Origin: Nitrosomonadales bacterium
GTDB lineage: Bacteria; Pseudomonadota; Gammaproteobacteria; Burkholderiales; Gallionellaceae
DNA length: 64,000 nt
Direction: 5' to 3'
Assembly: GCA_016199835.1 (NCBI GenBank)
Contig: JACQFX010000009.1
Location: forward strand, 124,001 to 188,000
A model generated the notes under the pieces. The model did not search any database and had not been told where the DNA came from. It worked only from the letters and a program-made list of their open reading frames with translations. Below are positions 7,879-16,899 of this stretch, piece after piece; position 1 is the first letter of the stretch, and every line of letters begins with the position of its first letter. Made by a program: the position numbers and the translations under genes.

Positions 7879-10800
7879 CTTCGGAGCCGGTGCCGGTTCC
7901 CCACATGATGGGCAGCAGGCCGGCCATGATCGCCGCGACGGTCATCATCTTGGGACGCACGCGTTCCACCGCGCCGTGCATTACCGCTGCATATAAATCG
8001 GTCAGTTCAACTTTCCTGTTCTCATGCTCACAGCGCTGCCGCACCGCATTCCATGCATTGTCGAGATACACCAGCATCACCACGCCGGTCTCCGCCGCGA
8101 CACCCGCCAGCGCGATGAAGCCGACCGCCGCTGCCACGCTAAGGTTGTAGCCCAGCAGCCACATCAGCCACACGCCGCCAACCAGCGCGAACGGCACGGA
8201 CAGCATCACGATCAGCGTTTCGGTAAGTCGCCGAAAGTTGAGATAGAGCAGCAGGAAAATCAATCCCAGGGTAAACGGCACCACGACTTTCATGCGTTGC
8301 GCGGCGCGCTGCATATATTCGAACTGGCCGCTCCACGCGACGTAATAGCCGGGCGGGAACTGCACTTTGTCGCGCACCGCCTGCTGCGCGTCATGCACAT
8401 AGCCGCCGATGTCGCGTTCGCGCACGTCCACAAAAATGTAGGCGGCGAGCAGCGCATTCTCGGTGCGAATCACCGGTGCGCCTTTGCTCACTGAGACTGT
8501 TGCCATCTGGCCCAGTGGCACCATCGCGCCCGTCGACGTTGGCACCAGCACTTGCGTGGCGATACTCTGCGGGTCGCTGCGCAGTTCGCGCGGGTAGCGC
8601 ACGTTCACACCGAAACGTTCGCGCCCGGAAACCACGGTGGTGACTTTCTCGCCGCCCAGTGCGGATGAAATCACATCCTGCACCTCGTCCACGCTGAGGC
8701 CGTAGCGCGCGAGCGCCAGACGATCCGGCACGATGTCGAGGTAGTAGCCACCGCCCAGCCGCTCGGCATAGGCGCTGCTGGTGCCGGGTACGGTTTTCAC
8801 TGCCGCTTCCATCTGCTGTGCGAGTTTCTCCAATTCACCGAGATCGCGCCCGAACACCTTGATGCCAACCGGCGTGCGGATGCCGGTGGAAAGCATGTCT
8901 ATGCGCGCCTTGATCGGCATGGTCCAGGCGTTGGACACACCGGGCAGTTGCAGCGCCTTGTCCATCTCCGCCACCAGCTTATCGGTGGTCATGCCGGGGC
9001 GCCATGCGGATTCCGGCTTGAGGTTGATAACGGTCTCGAACATCTCCAGCGGTGCGGGATCGGTGGCCGTCTGCGCGCGCCCGGCCTTGCCGTACACCGA
9101 CTCGACTTCGGGGAAACTCTTGATGATGCGATCCTGCACTTGCAGCAATTCCGCCGCCTTGGTGACCGACAGGCCAGGCAGCGTGGTCGGCATGTACAGC
9201 AACGTGCCTTCGTTCAACGTCGGCATGAACTCGCTGCCCAGGCGGCTGGCCGGATACAGCGTGAGCAGCATGGCCGCTATTGCCAGCAACAGCGTGGGCC
9301 ATTTGTAGCGCAACACTTGTTGCAACAACGGACGATAGCCCGCGATCAACACGCGGTTCAGCGGATTGCTCTGTTCCGGCATGATCTTGCCGCGTATCAA
9401 CAACAGCATGAGCACCGGCACCAGCGTCACCGACAGCAAGGCGGCAGCAGCCATGGCGAAAGTTTTGGTGTAAGCCAGCGGCGCGAACAAGCGGCCCTCC
9501 TGCGCTTCGAGCGTGAATACCGGCAGGAAGGAAACCGTGATCACCAGCAGCGAGAAGAACAGCGGCGCACCGACTTCTTTGCAGGCAGCAAGGATAATCT
9601 GGAATCTTTGTGTTTCTGCGCCTCCTTTGAATTCAGGCGGCTCATCGGGATCCAGGCTCCTTCCCCCTGCAAGGGGGAAGGTTGGGATGGGGGTAGAAGA
9701 TGCTGTACCACTCAACATTTCTACCCCCTCCCCAGCCCTCCCCCTGCAAGGGGAAGGGGGTGAGGAAGCTCGCTCCAGATGCTTGTGCGCGTTCTCCACC
9801 ATCACGATGGCCGCATCCACCATCGCACCCATCGCGATGGCGATACCGCCCAGGCTCATGATGTTGGCGTTGATGCCCGCCGCGCGCATCGCCACGAAGG
9901 CGAGCAATATGCCCACCGGCATCATCAGAATGGCAACCAGCGCGCTGCGCGCGTGCATCAGAAACAGCAGGCACACCAGCGCCACCACCACGCTTTCTTC
10001 GAGCAGCGTGCGGTCGAGCGTGGCGATGGCGCGCTCGATCAAGGCCGAGCGGTCATACACCGCCTGAACCGATACGCCTTCCGGCAAGCCGGGTGCGATC
10101 TCCGCGAGCTTGGCCTTGATGTTGGAGATGACATCGAGCGCGTTTTGCCCGTAGCGCGCCATGGCGATACCGCCCGCCGCTTCGCCTTCCCCGTTGAGTT
10201 CAGCGATGCCGCGCCGCTCGTCCGGCCCCAGCTCCACGCGCGCGACGTCGCGCAACATGACCGGCGTGCCGTTCTCGCTCTTCAGAGAGACTTGCTCGAT
10301 GTCGGCGATGCCGCGCAGATAGCCGCGCCCGCGCACCATGTACTCAGCCTCGCTCAATTCCACCACGCGCCCGCCGACATCGCGGTTGCTTGCGCCCAGC
10401 GCCTGCGTCACGCGCGCGAGCGGGATGCCGTAAGCCTGCAACTTGCGCGGATCAACCACCACCTGATACTGCTGCACGTAACCGCCCAGACTCGCGACCT
10501 CGGCTACGCCCTGCGCCTTATTCAACTGGTAGCGCACGAACCAGTCCTGCAAAGTGCGCAACTCCGCCAGCGTGTGGCGCGCGCTGGTAAGCACGTATTG
10601 ATACACCCAGCCCACGCCGGAAGCGTCCGGCCCCAGCGTAGGCGTGACGCCGCGCGGCAATTGCGTTGCGATGCTGTTGAGATATTCCAGCACACGCGAG
10701 CGCGCCCAGTACACATCGGTGCCGTCCTCGAATATCACGTACACGAACGATGTGCCAAAGAAGGAAAAGCCACGCACCACTTTCGATTTCGGCACGGCCA

Positions 10801-11020
10801 GCAACGCGGTGGTGAGCGGATAAGTGACCTGGTCTTCCACGACCTGCGGCGCCTGTCCGGGATATTCGGTGTAGAGAATCACCTGCGTGTCGGACAGATC
10901 GGGGATGGCGTCGAGCGGGGTTTTCACCAGCGCATAAATGCCTGCCGCCACGGCGAACAAGGTCGCCAGCAGAATTAAAAATACATTGCGCAGCGACCAC
11001 GCTATGAGCTTAGTGATCAT
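7763..11020 (-). CDS. cusA: Cu(I)/Ag(I)-type heavy-metal RND efflux pump CusA, with in-frame repeat insertion
   Basis: 1085-residue inner-membrane RND transporter that moves metal ions to the outside with CusB and CusC using the proton gradient. The three methionines that bind Cu(I)/Ag(I) in E. coli CusA have counterparts in LLYMPTT, PLEMFET and RIDMLSTGI, arguing for monovalent copper/silver rather than zinc/cobalt. It is about 38 residues longer than E. coli CusA because a palindromic DNA element (9659-9760) lies in frame at residues ~420-454, in the cytoplasmic linker after VENAHKHLE. The reading frame remains open. It starts 11 bp inside the cusB end. Confidence 0.92.
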   Translation of the reverse strand: MITKLIAWSLRNVFLILLATLFAVAAGIYALVKTPLDAIPDLSDTQVILYTEYPGQAPQVVEDQVTYPLTTALLAVPKSKVVRGFSFFGTSFVYVIFEDGTDVYWARSRVLEYLNSIATQLPRGVTPTLGPDASGVGWVYQYVLTSARHTLAELRTLQDWFVRYQLNKAQGVAEVASLGGYVQQYQVVVDPRKLQAYGIPLARVTQALGASNRDVGGRVVELSEAEYMVRGRGYLRGIADIEQVSLKSENGTPVMLRDVARVELGPDERRGIAELNGEGEAAGGIAMARYGQNALDVISNIKAKLAEIAPGLPEGVSVQAVYDRSALIERAIATLDRTLLEESVVVALVCLLFLMHARSALVAILMMPVGILLAFVAMRAAGINANIMSLGGIAIAMGAMVDAAIVMVENAHKHLERASSPPSPCRGRAGEGVEMLSGTASSTPIPTFPLAGGRSLDPDEPPEFKGGAETQRFQIILAACKEVGAPLFFSLLVITVSFLPVFTLEAQEGRLFAPLAYTKTFAMAAAALLSVTLVPVLMLLLIRGKIMPEQSNPLNRVLIAGYRPLLQQVLRYKWPTLLLAIAAMLLTLYPASRLGSEFMPTLNEGTLLYMPTTLPGLSVTKAAELLQVQDRIIKSFPEVESVYGKAGRAQTATDPAPLEMFETVINLKPESAWRPGMTTDKLVAEMDKALQLPGVSNAWTMPIKARIDMLSTGIRTPVGIKVFGRDLGELEKLAQQMEAAVKTVPGTSSAYAERLGGGYYLDIVPDRLALARYGLSVDEVQDVISSALGGEKVTTVVSGRERFGVNVRYPRELRSDPQSIATQVLVPTSTGAMVPLGQMATVSVSKGAPVIRTENALLAAYIFVDVRERDIGGYVHDAQQAVRDKVQFPPGYYVAWSGQFEYMQRAAQRMKVVVPFTLGLIFLLLYLNFRRLTETLIVMLSVPFALVGGVWLMWLLGYNLSVAAAVGFIALAGVAAETGVVMLVYLDNAWNAVRQRCEHENRKVELTDLYAAVMHGAVERVRPKMMTVAAIMAGLLPIMWGTGTGSEVMRRIAAPMVGGMVTSTLLTLLVIPVIYMLVKERNISR
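9659..9760. repeat. Double-palindrome repeat element inserted in frame in cusA
   Basis: About 102 bp made of two ~40-bp arms in inverted orientation. The left arm starts CCTTCCCCCTGCAAGGGGG and ends GGGGGTAGAA; the right arm starts TTCTACCCCCTCC and contains CCCTCCCCCTGCAAGGGG. Each arm is itself a hairpin around CCCCCTGCAAGGGGG. The same element in the same two-arm layout is found in metH at 32275-32373. It has no stop codon in the cusA frame. Confidence 0.85.
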
Positions 11021-12248
11021 GTTTATGCTCCACAGGCTCAGGCTGTGCGGCAGCCGCCATACCGCTCAGCGCTGACTTCAGATTGCTCTCTGCGTCCAGC
11101 AGAAAATTCGCGCGCGTGACGACCTGCTCGCCCTCGCCCAATCCCCCCAGCACTTCGACCTGATCATCCGCACGCTGGCCGAGCTTCACGGCGCGCGGCG
11201 CAAAACGCCCATCCGCGACTTGCACCAGCACCATCTGGCGCACGCCGCTGTCTATCACCGCCGATGTGGGTATGCTCAAAACGGCAGCGGGCGATTTATC
11301 CGTGGCCAGTTGCACGCTGGCGTACATCGCCGGGCGCAGTTTGCCGTTGCGGTTAGGCAGTTCCACGCGCACTTGCACGGTACGGGTCTGCGGGTTCAGC
11401 ACAGGAGAAATGAAACTCACCTTGCCGTTGAATACTTCACCGGGATAGGCATCCACTGTCACGCTCGCTGTTTGTCCAACGCGCAGCATGGCCTGATCCT
11501 GTTCGGCCACTTCGGCCTGCACCCACACCGTGGAAAGATCGGCCAGCTTGAACAGCACTTCGCCCGGCATGAAACGCGCGCCTTCGACTGCGGTTTTTTC
11601 CAGCACCACGCCGTTAACCGGAGAGCGCAGTATCAGGTAGTCGGTGGCAAGCAGTGCGATCTGATCGGCGGATTCGGGCGTGACGTCCCAGTTGCGCAAG
11701 CGCTGTATGGAGCTTTGCGCCAGGTCGTTCATGCCGGATTTGACCGCGAGCTGATATTCACGCGCGGCGCTTTGCAATTCCGGGCTGTACACCGTGAGCA
11801 GCGGCTGTCCCTGCGTCACTTGCTGGCCGGTGGTGTTCACATGCAATTGGCGCACCCAGCCTTCATAGCGCGGCGCGATCCAGTGCAGGCTGCGTTCGCT
11901 GACCTGGATCGCGGCGGTGGCGCGCACCGTGCGCGCGAGATGGCGCAGTTGCACGGTTTCGGTTTTCACGCCGAGCAACTGCAAGCGATCCACAGACACC
12001 GCCACCGTCGAATTCGCCGCGCCCTCGCCTTCGTACACCGGGACGTAATCCATGCCCATCGCATCGATCTTGGGTGTGGGCGAAGTGTCGGGCAGACCCA
12101 TGGGGTTGCGGTAATACAAAATCTTGCGCTCGACTTTAACGACGGCCTGCTGTGGTTCCGCAGCCAGCTTCTGTTTGCCCCACTGGTAGCCGGCTGTTCC
12201 GGCCAGCCCTGCGGCAATGAGGACGATGATGAGGGTTGCGGGTTTCAT
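11010..12248 (-). CDS. cusB: Cus-type efflux periplasmic adaptor (membrane fusion) protein CusB
   Basis: 412 residues: an N-terminal membrane anchor/signal (ATLIIVLIAAGLAGTAGYQ), then the heavy-metal-binding motif YYRNPMGLPDTSPTPKID-AMGMDYVPVY typical of CusB/CzcB, then the lipoyl/alpha-hairpin and beta-barrel regions (YEGWVRQLHV, SPVNGVVLEK). It links CusA to the outer-membrane channel and loads metal onto CusA through Met residues. The last residues are His-rich (EHKHDH). ATGA overlap with the upstream channel gene supports one operon. Confidence 0.9.
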   Translation of the reverse strand: MKPATLIIVLIAAGLAGTAGYQWGKQKLAAEPQQAVVKVERKILYYRNPMGLPDTSPTPKIDAMGMDYVPVYEGEGAANSTVAVSVDRLQLLGVKTETVQLRHLARTVRATAAIQVSERSLHWIAPRYEGWVRQLHVNTTGQQVTQGQPLLTVYSPELQSAAREYQLAVKSGMNDLAQSSIQRLRNWDVTPESADQIALLATDYLILRSPVNGVVLEKTAVEGARFMPGEVLFKLADLSTVWVQAEVAEQDQAMLRVGQTASVTVDAYPGEVFNGKVSFISPVLNPQTRTVQVRVELPNRNGKLRPAMYASVQLATDKSPAAVLSIPTSAVIDSGVRQMVLVQVADGRFAPRAVKLGQRADDQVEVLGGLGEGEQVVTRANFLLDAESNLKSALSGMAAAAQPEPVEHKHDH

Positions 12249-13489
12249 AGTTCTTCTCCTGTCAGGCGTTCTATCTCCGCCAAGTGGATCTGCTGTTCGA
12301 TGCGCGCATCGAGTTCATCCAGTTTTGCCTTCTGTATCTGGCGCCGGGCTTCCAGCAACGTGGCAAAATCCACGCGACCATTCTGATAGCCCGCCAATGC
12401 GCCGTTGAATGCCAGTTCAGCCAGAGGCAACACCTGCTGCTGTGTCAGTGTTTCCTGTTCGCGTGCCCCTTGCAGCGCCGCATAGTGCTCGCGCAACTCT
12501 GCCAGCAAACGCGCTTCGGCGCCCATCAGCCGCGCGCGATCCGCTTGCAGCATCTCTTCCGCTTCGCGCTGGTGGGCGCCGTGGGAACTGCGTTGCAGCG
12601 GAACCGTGAATTCCAGCATCGCCTCCCAGGTGCTGAAACGGCTACCGCGTTGCACCGGCCCCACGCCCAGCACAAAATCCGGCGTTAAATTCTTGTTCGC
12701 CAGTTCACTGCTGCTGAGCGAGACCGTGGTCTGCGCCACCAACCCGGCCAACTGCGGATTGGATTGAGAAAGCTTCTGTTCCAGCGTTTCCGGATTCAGT
12801 ACAGCAGGCGGAGGCAAAGCCCTCAAGCTTGCCGGCGCGGCCAGCTCGGCATCGGCCGGGCGGTTGAGCAAGGCGTTGATGCGCGCCTGACTCTGGCTAT
12901 AGGCCGAATGCAAGGAGATATGTTCTGAACGCAACGCGGATTGTTCCAGTTGCGCCCGTATCAGTTCCTGCTGCGTCGTCAGACCGGATTCGTAGCGTGA
13001 CTTGGCGAGGTCGGCCACCGTGTCGGCGAATTTGCCCAGCTCCTCATTCAATTGCAAAGCCTGGTATGTCCGATAATACCGGGCGAATTCAAGCTTTACC
13101 CGGCTGCGCAATTCGGTGCTGAGCGCACGCTCCTGCTCTTGCGCCACCGCTGTTTGCGCCGATGCCACCTGCTTTTGCGCATCGCGCTTGCCCCATCCGG
13201 GCAGGGCTTGCAGCACGGTGTACTTCATCGCGCCCGCCTGGCCCGGCAACACGTTGAGGCCGTTGATGTCCTGCCACTCTATGCGCACGCTGGGATCGGG
13301 CAAGGAGCCCGCCGATTCGGCGCGCAACCTGGCGCTTTGCGTATCTGATTTGGCCGCCGCGATCTCGCCATTGCCCTGCTCCAGCCATTGCAGCAGCTCC
13401 TGCACCGTGGCGCCCGGCACAGGCGCCGCCCCCCAGGCCGGGGATATGAACAACAACGCACAACACAAAATCCTTAAGATATTTCCCAT
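12245..13489 (-). CDS. cusC: TolC-family outer-membrane channel of the Cus pump
   Basis: 414 residues with a signal peptide (MGNILRILCCALLFISPAWG) and duplicated long helices of the outer-membrane efflux protein family (LRAESAGSLPDPSVRIEWQ, ARINALLNRPADAEL, AGYQNGRVDFATLLEARR). It is the outer-membrane exit duct. ATG 13489 is chosen over an upstream in-frame ATG because GGAG lies 7 nt before it and it starts the signal peptide. The product is CusC/CzcC-like; the symbol follows the pump partners. Confidence 0.85.
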   Translation of the reverse strand: MGNILRILCCALLFISPAWGAAPVPGATVQELLQWLEQGNGEIAAAKSDTQSARLRAESAGSLPDPSVRIEWQDINGLNVLPGQAGAMKYTVLQALPGWGKRDAQKQVASAQTAVAQEQERALSTELRSRVKLEFARYYRTYQALQLNEELGKFADTVADLAKSRYESGLTTQQELIRAQLEQSALRSEHISLHSAYSQSQARINALLNRPADAELAAPASLRALPPPAVLNPETLEQKLSQSNPQLAGLVAQTTVSLSSSELANKNLTPDFVLGVGPVQRGSRFSTWEAMLEFTVPLQRSSHGAHQREAEEMLQADRARLMGAEARLLAELREHYAALQGAREQETLTQQQVLPLAELAFNGALAGYQNGRVDFATLLEARRQIQKAKLDELDARIEQQIHLAEIERLTGEEL

Positions 13490-13593
13490 GATGATGCTCC
13501 AGCACGCTCCGCCAGTGGCGGCAAACAATCAAGCGAAAATGGACGCGCGATAGCGCGCTCCGCAACAGCAGAGCGCTTACACGCGAGAAGCGG

Positions 13594-13980
13594 CTAATTC
13601 AGGAGGGAGCAGAAACGGATGGGAATGGGCGGGCCGGTATCCAGCGCCAGATGATCGAAAGATGCAAGCGGACGGATGCTTTGCGCTTGCGGTTGGGGTA
13701 CGGTCCAGGCGAGGGCGCCGAGCGGTACGGCGACGGGCGCCTCATGCTGATCCACGCTGATCTGGTCGGACTGCGTACAGTGCGTCAGACAGGCATTGGC
13801 ATTAGGAGCTTGCTGCTCATGGCAAGGCATCGCATCTTCATCCTGCGCCAGCACGTAAGCCTGTGCCGGGCTGGCAATGGGCGAAACACAAGCGTTCGCG
13901 GCAACGACTCCTTGCGCGAATAGCACCAGTCCCAGCATCAGCCGGGTCAGCCACCTAGTTTTGCGTTGTGCCAGTTTCAT
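13594..13980 (-). CDS. Small exported Cys/His-rich protein upstream of copper efflux operon (CopL-like)
   Basis: 128 residues with a signal peptide (LTRLMLGLVLFAQGVVAANA), then CV, MPCHEQQ, CLTHCTQSDQ and a final IRFCSLLN: Cys, His and Met residues that could bind copper in the periplasm. Similar small proteins sit in front of copper/heavy-metal efflux operons in beta- and gammaproteobacteria. It is transcribed toward cusCBA with about a 100-bp gap. A role in copper sensing or binding is inferred from position and composition only. Confidence 0.6.
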   Translation of the reverse strand: MKLAQRKTRWLTRLMLGLVLFAQGVVAANACVSPIASPAQAYVLAQDEDAMPCHEQQAPNANACLTHCTQSDQISVDQHEAPVAVPLGALAWTVPQPQAQSIRPLASFDHLALDTGPPIPIRFCSLLN

Positions 13981-14080
13981 GAGGAATCTTCTGTTCGATC
14001 AATTACACGCGGCCACTATAAACGATGCCCCGCCACTATACAACGGCCGGATGCCGGTTTATCGCGCGCATCTTCCTGCA

Positions 14081-14812
14081 TCAAGTGTGGCTGGAGAACT
14101 TAACCTGCTCGCGCACTTCGCGCTCGATCTCCTCTACGGTGACATGCCGCACGTCGCGCCCCTTGACCATATACACCACATATTCGGACATGTTCTTGGC
14201 GTGGTCGCCGATGCGTTCGATAGCCTTGGCGATGAACAGGATCTCCAGCGCGGTCGAAATCGTGCGCGGGTCTTCCATCATGAAAGTGATGAGAAAACGC
14301 ATGATGGCGCGGAATTCATTGTCCACCTGCTCATCCTGCCGCACTACTTGCGCAACAGTAGAAATATCCAGATGCTCAAAGGCATCCAGCGATTTGCGCA
14401 ACATCTCCAGCGCCAATCGTGTGGCGCGTCTGATCTCTCTGGAACGTGGCAGGCCGATGCGCTTCCTCTGTGCCAGCGATTTCCCCATATAGGCAATCTT
14501 CTTTGCTTCGTCGCCGATGCGCTCCAGATCGGTAATGGTCTTGACCACCATGATCACCAGGCGCAGATCGTTTGCGGCAGGCTGGCGGCGCGCGATGATG
14601 GCGTTGCAGCGCTCGTCTATATCAACTTCCATGGCATTGACGCGATGATCCTCAGCGATAACACGGCTCATCAGTTCCATGTCGCCGCTGGCCAGTCCCT
14701 CTATTGCCTGCCGGATCTGGTTCTCTACCAATTCGCCCATTTGCAATACGCACGCGCGCACCGCATCGAGTTCGTCGTCAAATCGTTTAGAAGTGTGTTC
14801 GCTGGAATACAT
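14081..14812 (-). CDS. phoU: Phosphate signalling protein PhoU
   Basis: 243 residues, all-helical, with the two PhoU repeats and their acidic metal-binding patterns (ERIGDEAKKIAYM near residue 90 and ERIGDHAKNMSEY near residue 200). PhoU dampens PhoR-PhoB signalling via the Pst transporter. ATG 14812 has AAGGAG six nt upstream and starts the conserved MYSSEHTSKRFDDEL; an ORF extension upstream is not supported. No pst or phoB gene is visible here; it stands divergent from a lipid-metabolism cluster. Confidence 0.92.
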   Translation of the reverse strand: MYSSEHTSKRFDDELDAVRACVLQMGELVENQIRQAIEGLASGDMELMSRVIAEDHRVNAMEVDIDERCNAIIARRQPAANDLRLVIMVVKTITDLERIGDEAKKIAYMGKSLAQRKRIGLPRSREIRRATRLALEMLRKSLDAFEHLDISTVAQVVRQDEQVDNEFRAIMRFLITFMMEDPRTISTALEILFIAKAIERIGDHAKNMSEYVVYMVKGRDVRHVTVEEIEREVREQVKFSSHT

Positions 14813-14905
14813 GGTATCTCCTTGCAGGGATGGTCGTCCGATGCTACTCGCGCACCATGAATCTTTTGTTACGACACGGATTAACAGGCATGCCATAAAC
14901 GGCTC

Positions 14906-15178
14906 ATGAAAATGTCACATTCGGCAGATAAGCTGCATGCCCATCATGGTTCCATTTCAAGGCATATGAACATACTGTTTGTCGTGACATTTCTATTCGT
15001 GCTGCTTTTAATCAGCGCCTTCATGGGTGGCATCTTTTTAACCAGCCTGCGGAACGGGCTGTGCCCCACCGCATCGCTGCGTGAAGCAGTGATATGGGGC
15101 AGTAGCTTCATCGTTTATGCCGTGGCCGATTATCTGCTGGTCGTACCCAGCCCAGATTATTTGTTGACCACCCATTGA
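14906..15178 (+). CDS. Small two-helix membrane protein, unknown
   Basis: 90 residues with two hydrophobic segments (about residues 23-46 and 63-80), a His-containing N-terminal tail and no recognised family. An in-frame ATG at 14967 would give a shorter protein starting MNILFVVTF. Its stop lies two bases before the acyltransferase ATG, so it is probably translated with that gene and may be a membrane partner of the lipid enzymes. Confidence 0.5.
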   Translation: MKMSHSADKLHAHHGSISRHMNILFVVTFLFVLLLISAFMGGIFLTSLRNGLCPTASLREAVIWGSSFIVYAVADYLLVVPSPDYLLTTH

Positions 15179-15180
15179 TC

Positions 15181-16041
15181 ATGCGCACCACTAAACACCA
15201 TCAGAATAAGAACGTGCTGGTCGCTTGCCTGCGCGGCATGTGGGTTGCATGCCACATCATCTATGGAATGCTGCTTGCCGGTTTTTACCCCGCGTTAAAC
15301 GCACCCACGCAACGGTGCATCCTCAAACACTGGTCGCACGGTTTGCTGAACATCTTGCGCGTGGGACTGGAAACGCACGGCAGCCACTTTCATCACGGCG
15401 CCGGGCAGGGACGGCTGTTCGTTGCCAATCACATCTCATGGCTGGACGCCGTCGCATTGAACGCCGCTGCTCCGGCATGTTTTGTCGCCAAGGCTGAGCT
15501 CGCCGATTGGCCGTTGCTGGGCTGGATGTGCCGCCGCACCGGCACTTTGTTCATCCGGCGTGATCTGCGACGCGATGCCGCGCATATCAACGAACGCATC
15601 ACCGCAGCGCTGCAACAGGAAAAATGTATAGCTGTTTTTCCGGAAGGCACCACCACCGATGGCACCCATCCCGGCCATTTTCATTCCTCGCTGTTGCAGG
15701 GAGCGCTGGATGCCGGAGCCGCTATCCAGCCGGTTGCCATCCGCTACCATGACGGTAGCGGCGAACACAACGGCGACGCGGCTTATGTGGGCGACATGAC
15801 ATTCATCCAGTCGTTATGGAAAATCTTGTGCAGCCCCTGCCTGCACGCCACTCTGGTCTACTTGCCGCATCTGCCGCAAGCCGGAAAAAGCCGGCGCATA
15901 CTGGCTGCCCAGGCTCAAGGTGCGGTACATACAGCGCTGTCCATGCTCTCGACCGAACACGCCGTGCATGTACCGGAGGGCATTCCTGTCGCACCAGGAA
16001 AATTCTTCACGACAGCCCCTGCGGCAAAAAGCCTGATTTGA
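15181..16041 (+). CDS. PlsC/OlsA-type lysophospholipid or lyso-ornithine-lipid acyltransferase
   Basis: 286 residues of the AGPAT family: catalytic NHISWLDAVAL (HX4D) near residue 82 and the acceptor motif FPEGTTTDG near residue 155, with an N-terminal membrane-associated helix. It transfers an acyl chain to a lysolipid at the inner membrane. Because an OlsB-like N-acyltransferase lies 3 kb downstream, a role as OlsA (second step of ornithine lipid synthesis) is plausible; plain phosphatidate synthesis is the alternative. Confidence 0.8.
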   Translation: MRTTKHHQNKNVLVACLRGMWVACHIIYGMLLAGFYPALNAPTQRCILKHWSHGLLNILRVGLETHGSHFHHGAGQGRLFVANHISWLDAVALNAAAPACFVAKAELADWPLLGWMCRRTGTLFIRRDLRRDAAHINERITAALQQEKCIAVFPEGTTTDGTHPGHFHSSLLQGALDAGAAIQPVAIRYHDGSGEHNGDAAYVGDMTFIQSLWKILCSPCLHATLVYLPHLPQAGKSRRILAAQAQGAVHTALSMLSTEHAVHVPEGIPVAPGKFFTTAPAAKSLI

Positions 16042-16069
16042 TCCCGATTAATATTTCCGGAATAAAACC

Positions 16070-16083
16070 TTAACAATTGTTAA
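16070..16083. promoter_or_regulatory. 14-bp perfect palindrome in the gap before the metallophosphoesterase gene
   Basis: TTAACAATTGTTAA is a perfect AT-rich palindrome in a 96-bp intergenic gap, 55 bp before the start codon. It may be a repressor or activator site. It does not match a Pho box, and no regulator is assigned. Confidence 0.3.
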
Positions 16084-16137
16084 ACAATCGCCTGCCATGA
16101 TGTGGCCATGAAACAACGCTACCCCACATCCTGAAGC

Positions 16138-16899
16138 ATGGTGCAAGTCCGCTCCATATTCCTTTCCGACATCCATCTCGGAACCAGGGCATGCCAGGCA
16201 AACCGGCTGCTCGGCTTCATGAAAGAATATTCGGCGGAGTATGTTTACCTGCTCGGCGACATCGTGGACTTGTGGGCGATGAACCGGGGGGCCGTATTCT
16301 GGACGCCCGCCCAGAATACGGTCGTGCAAAAGCTGCTGCGGCGCGCGCGTCACGGCGACAAGATTTTCTTCATTCCCGGCAACCATGACGAGGCCGTGCG
16401 CGAATATGCGGGCACTTCGTTCGGCGATGTCGTCGTGGTAAACGAGATGGTACACACCGCCGCAGATGGGCGACGCTATCTGTTGCTGCATGGCGATGAG
16501 TTCGACCAGGTGACACGCTATCACCGCTGGGTAGCGATTCTCGGCGACAAGTCCTACGATATGCTGGTGCGGCTGAATGTCTATCTGTCCTGGTTGCGCA
16601 GAACGCTGCGCCGCCCCGGCTACTGGTCGCTGGCCGGGTATGCCAAACGCAAGATCAAGACCGCCGTCAGTTTCATTTTCAAATTCGAAGACTCGGTCAT
16701 GCACCATGTGCGCGAACGCAAACTGGATGGCGCGATATGCGGACACATTCACTGGCCGGCCATGAAAGACATGGACGGTCTCACTTACATGAACTGCGGC
16801 GACTGGGTGGATAGCTGTACTGCGATCATCGAACATCTGGACGGGCGCATGGAGCTCGTGGTGTGGAACATGCACCATGAACCAGTCGTGCAGCCCTGA
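16138..16899 (+). CDS. Metallophosphoesterase, PlcP/LpxH-like (COG2908 type)
   Basis: 253 residues with the full binuclear metallophosphatase motif set: SDIHLGTR, LGDIVDLW, IPGNHDEAV, LLHGDEFD and ICGHIHWP. The family covers LpxH-like UDP-diacylglucosamine hydrolases and PlcP, the phospholipase C-type enzyme that cleaves phospholipids to diacylglycerol during phosphate starvation. Context favours PlcP: a diacylglycerol kinase and a GT4 glycosyltransferase follow directly, and phoU lies nearby. The stop overlaps the dgkA start (ATGATG). Specificity is inferred. Confidence 0.8.
   Translation: MVQVRSIFLSDIHLGTRACQANRLLGFMKEYSAEYVYLLGDIVDLWAMNRGAVFWTPAQNTVVQKLLRRARHGDKIFFIPGNHDEAVREYAGTSFGDVVVVNEMVHTAADGRRYLLLHGDEFDQVTRYHRWVAILGDKSYDMLVRLNVYLSWLRRTLRRPGYWSLAGYAKRKIKTAVSFIFKFEDSVMHHVRERKLDGAICGHIHWPAMKDMDGLTYMNCGDWVDSCTAIIEHLDGRMELVVWNMHHEPVVQP

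Noticed and set aside
16138-16899. Calling this gene lpxH outright
   Set aside because: All metallophosphatase motifs fit, but operon context and overall pattern fit PlcP at least as well; no symbol assigned.
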